Below, one piece after another: positions 18,601-25,366 of a stretch of 36,436 nt of DNA. Positions within the stretch are counted from its first letter, which is position 1, and each line of letters begins with the position of its first letter. The notes under the pieces were generated by a model, which ran no database searches, had not been told where the DNA came from, and was given only the letters and a program-made list of their open reading frames with translations. The DNA is from Deltaproteobacteria bacterium (GTDB lineage: Bacteria; UBA10199; GCA-002796325; JACPFF01). The stretch covers positions 1 through 36,436 of the forward strand of contig JACPFG010000063.1 of the NCBI GenBank assembly GCA_016183125.1, given 5' to 3'. Both the position numbers and the translations under genes were made by a program.

Positions 18601-21600
18601 AGCAAGATGGCTTAGGGAACACGACCGCGTTTTCATACGATACGCCCACTCCGTGGGAGACGACCGTCACCGATCCGGCGACTGAGGAGTTTCCGGGCGG
18701 CCGCAAGCATATCTATTCGTACGACGCCCTCTACCGGCTGCGCCGACACACCGCGCCGAGCGGCATGGACATAGTGACGTACGACTATAACGACAACCAC
18801 CAGCGCACGAAGATGACCGATGCCAACGGGAAGGTGACGCTTTGGGAGTACGACCCGCGCGGGAACCTGACGAAGATCACCGAGGCCGAAGGTGCACCCG
18901 AAGAGGTTGTCACGACCTGGACCTACTACCCTGGCACCGACCTGGTGGATCTCCATGTGACTCCGCTCGGTCTGACACTCAAGCACTATTACGAAGGCGA
19001 CGATCTCACGAAGGTGGAGGGGACAGGCCCCGATATCGAGCCGTTTGCGGTGGAATATACGTATCTCCCGACCGGCGAGGTGGCGACCGTGAAGGATCCG
19101 ATGCAGTATGTGACCACGTTCGATTATAATGGGAAGGGGGAGCTAGAGCAGATCGTATCGCCGCCGACAACAGCGAGCCCTGGTGGGGAGATCGCAAGTT
19201 TCGGGTACGATTCCAGTCATCGGCCTACGAGCGTTGCCGACCCGTATCTCCAATCGCTCGGCAAGGCCGCGCTCTACACCTACGACAAGAACGATCGCAT
19301 CACGAAGACCACCGACGGTCTGACGCGGGAGACGACCATCACGCCGGACAAACGGGACCTGGTGGAAAAGATCGCTGCGCCGAACGGCATCGTCACATAC
19401 GCCTACGACGACGCCGGGCGGTTGGTCAGCGTCACAACACCCACTGGGACCGTGACGTATGGTTACAATGCGAGCCACGAGCGAACGAGTGCCACCTCGC
19501 CGGGAAATCACACGACGACCTATTCTTACGATCCTTTGGGGTACCTGGCCAAGGTTACCGATCCGACGAACCGATCGCTCACACTCGATGCCGATCCGAT
19601 GGGTGCGCTCAAATCCTTGGCGAACTCACTCAATCACACGGTGGGCGTGGCGCCGGACCTCCTGGGACGAGCTAAGGAGATCACCGATCCGGTCGGGCGA
19701 AAGATCGAACTCCAATATAACGACGCCGGCCAGGTGACCAGTCGCGCGGGGCTCTTCGACCCGGCGAACCCTGCGACCAAGGTGACGACAACGACCGTGT
19801 ACGATGTGCTGGGCCGATTGCGGAAAATTACTACGCCGGCGAACGGGGAGATGGCGGCGCAATATAATCTTAATGCCGACATCATCGGCATCACGAATCC
19901 CAATGGCCATACCACGTCGTGGGTGCAAGGTCCGCTTGGGCGGCCGGAGGCGGAGCGGTTCGATGGAGTGACAAAGCGGACGTTCGGGTATTATCCGGGC
20001 GGACGGATCAAGACCGCGACGAATGCCAAGAGCGAGACGACCACTTTCCTCTATGATGAGGCCGCACGACTGAAAGAGATCCAATATGCGGATGGGGCCA
20101 AACGGACGATCGCCTTCAAGGGACAGACCGATCGAGTGGAAGCCATTACCCTCGTTGAGACGGACGGCACGACACGGAGCCGGAGCTTCACGTATGATTC
20201 GGCAGGCCGAGTCGCGACCGCCACCGATCCGTGGGGCAATACTATCAGCTACACGTATTGGCCGGATGGCCAGGTAAAGACGATCACGTATCCGGGGAAC
20301 AAGACGGTCAGTTACGCATACGACGACGCGGGGCGCCTTGCCACAGTGACGGACTGGCTGACACCGCCGGGGGTAACGACATACGGCTACGACACAGCGG
20401 GGAGGCTCGACACGATCACGTATCCGAACGGGGCGACGGCTGTCTATGCGTATGAAAATGACGGACGGGTGAAGAGTATCGCACACCGAAAGGCCGATGG
20501 GACGATCCTTGCGTCACAGACCGTTGGCTACGATGGACGCGCGCACGTGAAGGCCATCGAGTTGGTGCCGGAGCCGACCGCAGCGCTTGAAGGCAAAGAG
20601 CTCGACTACACGCCGAACGCGGAAGACCAATATGCGCAGATCGGTGGCCTCAACCTCGAGTACGATCCGGTGGGGCGGCTCACCACACCGTTCGTTGATG
20701 GCGGCCCCGGGATGGCATACACCTTCGACGTCAGGGACCATCTGGCGCAGGCGACGACAACCGGCGGTACGGTGAGTTATATCTCCGGCCCGGAGGGGGA
20801 GCGAATCGAGCAATCGGCTGGGGGCGCGACGACGCGGTATGTCGTGGACACGACAAGCAGGCTCTCGTCTGTTGTGGCGGAATTGGACGGCGCGAATACG
20901 CCGACCGCTTACTATATCTACGGCGTCGGATTGCTCGCGAGGATTCCAGCAAACGGCCAGAACGCAAGATATTACCATCAGGATGCGCAGCAAAATATCG
21001 CGGCGCTTACGGATGCGAGCGGCAATGTCACAGACAGTTACTTCTATCATCCGTTCGGACAGGTGTTGACCCAGACCGGCAGCACGCCGAACCCGTACCG
21101 GTTTGCCGGCGCGCTCGGTGTGGAGAATGATCCTACCGGCCTCTATTACATGCGCGCGCGCTACTATGATCCGGCCCAGGGGCGGTTCATCAGCAAGGAT
21201 CCGATTGGGATGGCGGGGGGGATGAATCTGTATGGTTATGTCGGGAATAATCCGCTCCGTGCGGCAGATCCCCTTGGCCTCTTCTCCTGGAAGACCTTTG
21301 GCACCGGATTGCTCGAACTTGGGAAGGCGGCCCTGAGTGTTGTTGAGACCGTCGGCAATGCCTTCCTAGCAGGAGGGTCGCTGGCCATTTTCCAGCCGGA
21401 AGGAACTGCCGCCCTTGGGCTTGCTGCCGTCGGCAACCTGGACGATGCCTTCGTTAACACTACGAATAGTTTTAATAACATCGTTGGGGCATTTTCAGAT
21501 AAACCGGCTGAAAAATTGATTACGCAAGGACCTTATAGAGAATTTCTCCAGGCAACCCTTGGGAGTACAAAGCTCTTAGATGTCCCTCAGGAGGCAGCGG

Positions 21601-21929
21601 ACGTTGCGTCATTTCTCTACGAGACTCCACAGCTCATTAAAGAAACACCTAAAATTATCGAAAAAATCGGGAAGGCAAGCAAGATTTACAAAAACGCCAA
21701 GTCGGTTGGAGGTGGGTCTGCGTCAGGAAAATATATACTGAAGAAGGGGACTGGGCTCGTTTCTGAATATTTAGATGTGCTCAACGATGCGACGGAAATA
21801 ATTTCCGGTGAGGACATATTGGAACATGCGGAAGATTGGATGATGTCACCGCAGCCGCAAGACACGACGATGATGTTGCAAGGATCGTATTTTAATTTAC
21901 AGACTACGACGGCTCCGACATCAAAATGA
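15687..21929 (+). CDS. RHS/YD-repeat protein (Golvesin-like, CARDB, Ig-like, CarboxypepD_reg-like, DUF6531, RHS core), probable lipoprotein
   Basis: DPVNTATGNYTYSHTDLNI; many YDxxGRLxxxT repeats; DPTGLYYMRARYYDPAQGRFISKDPIG...NLYGYVGNNPLRAADPLGL; upstream same-frame TKRFAPVILTLLLAAIGCGEDE (15621 on) without a start codon. Confidence 0.9.
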   Translation: MPRLEPSGNPAASSQTTDVAKNTPSPSLDVYVDDIDSGFSKYGTSNWTEAWTGWPTPGGHMWYTWNTLKYVENSAMWMPNLQCSGKYEIQAYIPSENAKTSKAKYEIKSDVGWSNSIISQLANPGKWVALGGSGTTYSFTKGASDRYVKLTDVTGEISSKGLFYRIAFDAIKWIYKEKLSNMGFTLTAPNSGTAWSKDDTCLSVKWSTQGDVPGGVRIHLYKGGTSPSQFVKSLIGSTPNNGSACVDASALKDQPLASDYVIGISNNFPYCDGYVWAFSNSFKIAAPDLTGYQLPGWGGKLVGSGVSGTNSNSALYTCKVAYFDVGIKNEGNGDNKKTISNRLLIDGINYGTWTESPLSAGSYTSEIDMPVSGITAGTHTVKVEIDYPNNIPESDESDNAVSGSFAWQPCNNPSVIITSPANGSSTTSSSVTVSGTCNDSDGDLKTYIVTVNGTSLPPGNISGGSAAFAKTVSLNVGSNKIEATCTDQQGLVSNVAMITVTRTQLGGIAGTVTSTKGGAIAVASVTANGPVGVTTSTASDGSYSFTGLQPGTYTVTASSAGYYSTSQSVNVQTNTTAIANFSLVPVPKPILSVAPTAVSVTMPSGSLNGTQQVIIQNNGDANLQYWLVVPPPSWLTIKRNGGALVSTSVSPPLAPGAKDTLTFYFNSNQVSSNQAALLVVGSNDTAKGDTGIDVTMTIKASSPPPPQYPAPSTPTFTPTFSGSCTLINACAKDPVNTATGNYTYSHTDLNIRSRGPSLLFARTYNSFDPTIGPLGLGWTHSFHVYALEYTKDDGSPGDVYIRWGTGRTDWYQRNADGTYTPAPGLFDAFVKNGDGSFTLVEKNKTVWNFQGSGRLASVADRHGNAMTLTYEDAEPKRLVAATNALGEQLIFSYQSGDPLKLADVWDVQGNRKILFTYEGDRLTTVTDANGNPFTFEYDAADRLTKIIERDGKPLVTNAYSANDPTDRRVLTQQDGLGNTTAFSYDTPTPWETTVTDPATEEFPGGRKHIYSYDALYRLRRHTAPSGMDIVTYDYNDNHQRTKMTDANGKVTLWEYDPRGNLTKITEAEGAPEEVVTTWTYYPGTDLVDLHVTPLGLTLKHYYEGDDLTKVEGTGPDIEPFAVEYTYLPTGEVATVKDPMQYVTTFDYNGKGELEQIVSPPTTASPGGEIASFGYDSSHRPTSVADPYLQSLGKAALYTYDKNDRITKTTDGLTRETTITPDKRDLVEKIAAPNGIVTYAYDDAGRLVSVTTPTGTVTYGYNASHERTSATSPGNHTTTYSYDPLGYLAKVTDPTNRSLTLDADPMGALKSLANSLNHTVGVAPDLLGRAKEITDPVGRKIELQYNDAGQVTSRAGLFDPANPATKVTTTTVYDVLGRLRKITTPANGEMAAQYNLNADIIGITNPNGHTTSWVQGPLGRPEAERFDGVTKRTFGYYPGGRIKTATNAKSETTTFLYDEAARLKEIQYADGAKRTIAFKGQTDRVEAITLVETDGTTRSRSFTYDSAGRVATATDPWGNTISYTYWPDGQVKTITYPGNKTVSYAYDDAGRLATVTDWLTPPGVTTYGYDTAGRLDTITYPNGATAVYAYENDGRVKSIAHRKADGTILASQTVGYDGRAHVKAIELVPEPTAALEGKELDYTPNAEDQYAQIGGLNLEYDPVGRLTTPFVDGGPGMAYTFDVRDHLAQATTTGGTVSYISGPEGERIEQSAGGATTRYVVDTTSRLSSVVAELDGANTPTAYYIYGVGLLARIPANGQNARYYHQDAQQNIAALTDASGNVTDSYFYHPFGQVLTQTGSTPNPYRFAGALGVENDPTGLYYMRARYYDPAQGRFISKDPIGMAGGMNLYGYVGNNPLRAADPLGLFSWKTFGTGLLELGKAALSVVETVGNAFLAGGSLAIFQPEGTAALGLAAVGNLDDAFVNTTNSFNNIVGAFSDKPAEKLITQGPYREFLQATLGSTKLLDVPQEAADVASFLYETPQLIKETPKIIEKIGKASKIYKNAKSVGGGSASGKYILKKGTGLVSEYLDVLNDATEIISGEDILEHAEDWMMSPQPQDTTMMLQGSYFNLQTTTAPTSK

Positions 21930-24577
21930 AACGAATGTGGCAGACAATTTGCGTAACATTCATCGGCCTAAGTATCGGCATTTCGAGCGTGATTGCCTCG
22001 CCGATCATCTTCACCTACGACACCACGGGACGGCTGCAGTCCTTCAGCCTCCCATCAGGTTCGTCGGCTACCTTCACCTACGACGCGAACGGAAATCGCC
22101 TGCATGAGAGCGTGAAGCCACCGCCGGATATAACCGCGCCAACCGTTGCCGGCACAAGTATCCCGGATGGCGCGACTGCGGTCCCGATCAACGCGCCGAT
22201 CACGGTCACCTTCAGCGAGCCGATGGACGCGGCGACGATCACGACGAGTTCGTTCCAGGTGGCGGATGGGACCGGGCCGATCGCGGGGACGGTGAGCTAC
22301 GCAAACAGTACCGCGACGTTCACGGCGACCGCGCCGCTGAATTATTTCACCGACTATACGGCCACGGTGACCACCGATGTAAAAGATGCCGCGGGGAATC
22401 CCTTGGCTGCGCCGGTGAGCTGGAGCTTTAGGACGATCGTGCCGCCGGTGATCGGTGCGGCCGGTGGCGGCGGGCATACGGTTACAATCGGGACCGATGG
22501 ATCGGTCTGGACGTGGGGCTACAACTCGCACGGACAATTGGGGAGCGGATCGCTCGTCGACCTAAACGCGCCGGCGCGAGTGAATGGCGTGACCGGGAGC
22601 GCGACCGCCGTGGCCGGCGGAGACTCCCATACCGTGGCCGTGGCCGGCGGTGTGGTCTGGAGTTGGGGACGGAATACCGTGGGGCAACTGGGTGACGGAA
22701 CGACAACTGACCGAAATGTCCCTGTCCAGATCGGTGGATTGCCGCCGGTGACAGCCGTGGCCGCGGGTGTCCTTCACGCCGTCGCGTTGACGACGCCGGC
22801 GGCGGGCGGCGAGGTCTATGCCTGGGGAAGCAATACGCTCGGCCAAGTCGGCGATGGGACGACAATGCAACAGACAAGTCCGGTGAAGGTCCCAGGCATC
22901 GCCGGCGCCACGGTCATCAGCAGTCGGGGAAATCACACGCTTGCCTTGAGCGGTGCCGATGGCACCGTCTGGACTTGGGGGTTCAATGGTTGGGGACAAC
23001 TGGGCGATGGCACCACGACGACGAGTACAACACCGAAGCAGGTGCAAGGCCTCACCGGCGTAGACGCCATTGCCGCCGGGTTCGGGCATTCGCTAGCAAA
23101 GGTGAACGGCACCGTCTACGCGTGGGGACTGAATGCCAATGGACAACTGGGCGATGGGACGACGAACAATCAGTCGGCGCCTCAGGCGGTCGCGGCGCTG
23201 GCAGGAATTGATATCGTCGCCATCGCGGCAGGGGCGAACTTTAGCCTCGCCCTTGATGCCAATGGCGCCGTGTACGCCTGGGGCCTGAACAGCAGCGGGC
23301 AGTTGGGCGATGGGACATTCACAGATCAGTTGAATCCGAAGACAATCGGGACGTTCACGGGAGCGGTCGGAATCGCCGCCGGGGGAAGCCACACCATGGT
23401 CTGGAAGGCCGATGGAACGATGTCCTCATGGGGCTACAATTTCTACGGTCAGGTTGGGAATGGCTCGGCAACGTATGTCGCATACACGCCGACACCTGTT
23501 TTGACGAACGTACAAGCGGTATCCAACGGCGGGAAACACACGCTCGCGTTGCTGGCCGATGGCACGGTGCGGGCCTGGGGATCAAATAGCAACGGGCAAT
23601 TGGGCGATGGGACGACAACGAATCGGGATGCGCCGGTGGCGGTGCCCGGACTCACCAACGTCACCGATATCGCCGCGGGAAGCCGGTTCTCCGTCGCGGT
23701 CGAAAACAACGACACCGTCCGGGTCTGGGGGATCAACAGCTCGAAGGAATTGGGATTGGGCGCCGCGAGTGCCGATGTCCTGCAACCGACGCCATTGCCG
23801 GGGCTCAGCGGCGTGACGGCCGTTGCGGCGGGTGATTTTAGCACGGCGGCGATCGTGGGTGCGACTAACGACGTATGGACCTGGGGCTCCAACAGCAACG
23901 GCCAGTTGGGGAACGGGAGCTATGCGAATCCAGGCGTCCCCGCGGCGGTGCCCGGCCTGACAGGTGCAACAACCATTACCGGTGGCGGACGTCATTTCCT
24001 TACCTTGAAGAGTGACAAAACGATTGTGGCCTGGGGACGGAATGCAGATGGCGAACTGGGCGACGGAACGAAAGTCGAGCGGACGGCGCCTGTGACGGTT
24101 GCCGGACTCACGGACGTGATCGCGATCGGGGCGGGGCATAGGCACTCACTCGCGGTGACCGCCGATGGAACGGCGTTCGCCTGGGGGCTTAATTCCAGCG
24201 GGCAACTCGGCGACGGGACATTCGCGCAACACTCGGCGCCCGCGCCGATATCGAATCTCGTAAATGTCGCAGCCGTCGCGGGCGGGGCATCTCATTCGCT
24301 GGCGCGGCTATTGGATGGCTCTGTTCAGGCCTGGGGATTCAACCTCCTCGGCCAACTTGGCGACGGCACGGCGGTTACGACCGGAAAGAATTTGCCGGTT
24401 CAGGCGGTGGGTCTTGCCGGCATCGAGTTTGTGGACGCCGGTACCGGCTCATCCTCCTATGCCCTCGACCTCGCCACCGGCACGCTCTATGAGTGGGGCT
24501 GGAACGGCGCCACCGCCTTCGTAGATGGCACGATCCCATGGGTACTCGTGCCCACCGCCGTCCTGTGGCCGGAGTAA
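21926..24577 (+). CDS. exported RCC1-repeat beta-propeller protein with a YD-like N-terminus and Big_5-like domain
   Basis: MKRMWQTICVTFIGLSIGISSVIAS signal; FTYDTTGRLQSF...FTYDANGNRLHE; FSEPMDAATITTSSFQV; 14 WGxNxxGQLGDGT-type units. Confidence 0.9.
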   Translation: MKRMWQTICVTFIGLSIGISSVIASPIIFTYDTTGRLQSFSLPSGSSATFTYDANGNRLHESVKPPPDITAPTVAGTSIPDGATAVPINAPITVTFSEPMDAATITTSSFQVADGTGPIAGTVSYANSTATFTATAPLNYFTDYTATVTTDVKDAAGNPLAAPVSWSFRTIVPPVIGAAGGGGHTVTIGTDGSVWTWGYNSHGQLGSGSLVDLNAPARVNGVTGSATAVAGGDSHTVAVAGGVVWSWGRNTVGQLGDGTTTDRNVPVQIGGLPPVTAVAAGVLHAVALTTPAAGGEVYAWGSNTLGQVGDGTTMQQTSPVKVPGIAGATVISSRGNHTLALSGADGTVWTWGFNGWGQLGDGTTTTSTTPKQVQGLTGVDAIAAGFGHSLAKVNGTVYAWGLNANGQLGDGTTNNQSAPQAVAALAGIDIVAIAAGANFSLALDANGAVYAWGLNSSGQLGDGTFTDQLNPKTIGTFTGAVGIAAGGSHTMVWKADGTMSSWGYNFYGQVGNGSATYVAYTPTPVLTNVQAVSNGGKHTLALLADGTVRAWGSNSNGQLGDGTTTNRDAPVAVPGLTNVTDIAAGSRFSVAVENNDTVRVWGINSSKELGLGAASADVLQPTPLPGLSGVTAVAAGDFSTAAIVGATNDVWTWGSNSNGQLGNGSYANPGVPAAVPGLTGATTITGGGRHFLTLKSDKTIVAWGRNADGELGDGTKVERTAPVTVAGLTDVIAIGAGHRHSLAVTADGTAFAWGLNSSGQLGDGTFAQHSAPAPISNLVNVAAVAGGASHSLARLLDGSVQAWGFNLLGQLGDGTAVTTGKNLPVQAVGLAGIEFVDAGTGSSSYALDLATGTLYEWGWNGATAFVDGTIPWVLVPTAVLWPE
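22490..24540 (+). repeat. 14 RCC1 repeat units (approximate bounds)
   Basis: Counted by the WGxNxxGQLGxG signature in the translation; the last unit (YEWGWNGATAFVDGT) is degenerate. Confidence 0.85.
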
Positions 24578-24590
24578 GAGAGGGTAGGCA

Positions 24591-24618
24591 GTGAAAGGTA
24601 CCAGAGGGGATATGCGGC
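24591..24618 (+). repeat. direct repeat copy 1 flanking the HigBA module
   Basis: GTGAAAGGTACCAGAGGGGATATGCGGC; 26/28 identical to 25339-25366, with an exact 18-mer CCAGAGGGGATATGCGGC. Confidence 0.85.
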
Positions 24619-24625
24619 TGAGCAA

Positions 24626-24910
24626 TCACCTCAGGGTAATATCCACTCGCTTTCCCACCACTGAGGCAAATTTGATCAGGGTGTCCAGGCCGATGTTGGC
24701 CTCCGGGTCACTGATAATCCGCTCTACCTGGGATTTGCTGGTCCCCATGAGGCTGGCTACTTTCCTGATCGATAGGTGCGACCTGGTCATAGCGGTCTTG
24801 AGACGATCCGCCAGCCGTAATCGTTCCTTTTCTTTTTTGAAATGGACCGCAAACATCGGGTCCTTGAGGTCCCTTTCCAAATCTTTGTGAAAATCGCCGC
24901 TCGTTCTCAT
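24626..24910 (-). CDS. higA: XRE/HTH antitoxin (HigA-like)
   Basis: HLSIRKVASLMGTSKSQVERIISDPEANIGLDTLIKFASVVGKRVDITL helix-turn-helix. Confidence 0.8.
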   Translation of the reverse strand: MRTSGDFHKDLERDLKDPMFAVHFKKEKERLRLADRLKTAMTRSHLSIRKVASLMGTSKSQVERIISDPEANIGLDTLIKFASVVGKRVDITLR

Positions 24911-24923
24911 AAAATCCCCCCCT

Positions 24924-25241
24924 TTATTCGCTCATCCGATTATAAGCCGTATCAATCTCCCGTTGAGGCGTTTTGTCCGACTTTTTCCGGAAGCCGTGCA
25001 GCAACACGACCTTCCCTTCATGGTAACAATAGAAAACCCGATGCGCCCCCGCTCTCAATTCAAACAACCCTGGATATCCTCCCATCTTCTTGGCGTGAGG
25101 CTCGTTCAAAACAACCTTCTCCGAGAGATGGGCAATCAGGGCCTTCACCTTCGCCCTCTCTTTGTCAGAAAGGGTTTCAATATAAGTCCTGACCGGTTGA
25201 TCGCCACGAGCAGTCTCATAGTAGGTAACCGGGATACTCAC
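24924..25241 (-). CDS. higB: RelE/HigB-type toxin (Gp49-like)
   Basis: PVRTYIETLSDKERAKVKALIAHLSE...LFELRAGAHRVFYCYHEGKVVLLHGFRKKSDKTPQREIDTA. Confidence 0.85.
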   Translation of the reverse strand: MSIPVTYYETARGDQPVRTYIETLSDKERAKVKALIAHLSEKVVLNEPHAKKMGGYPGLFELRAGAHRVFYCYHEGKVVLLHGFRKKSDKTPQREIDTAYNRMSE

Positions 25242-25297
25242 CGGAAAGAAGCGTACCTATATATGGGGGCAAAGTCAATGAAGAATCAAGCCAGGGG

Positions 25298-25312
25298 ATC
25301 TTCCCGCTTGAC
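25298..25312 (+). promoter_or_regulatory. second copy of the ATCTTCCCGCTTGAC upstream element
   Basis: Exact match to 15533-15547; followed by a 17-nt spacer and TAAAGA. Confidence 0.45.
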
Positions 25313-25338
25313 CTCGGTTGTTCTTGGTTCTAAAGACC

Positions 25339-25366
25339 GTGAAGGGTCCCAGAGGGGATATGCGGC
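25339..25366 (+). repeat. direct repeat copy 2, covering the S8 gene RBS and start codon
   Basis: GTGAAGGGTCCCAGAGGGGATATGCGGC; see copy 1 at 24591-24618. Confidence 0.85.

Noticed and set aside
17718-18605. 295-aa minus-strand ORF (and similar at 19626-20486)
   Set aside because: Shadow frames of the RHS repeats
22490-24540. CRISPR-like periodicity in the RCC1 region
   Set aside because: Periodicity is explained by about 50-residue protein repeats in one open frame
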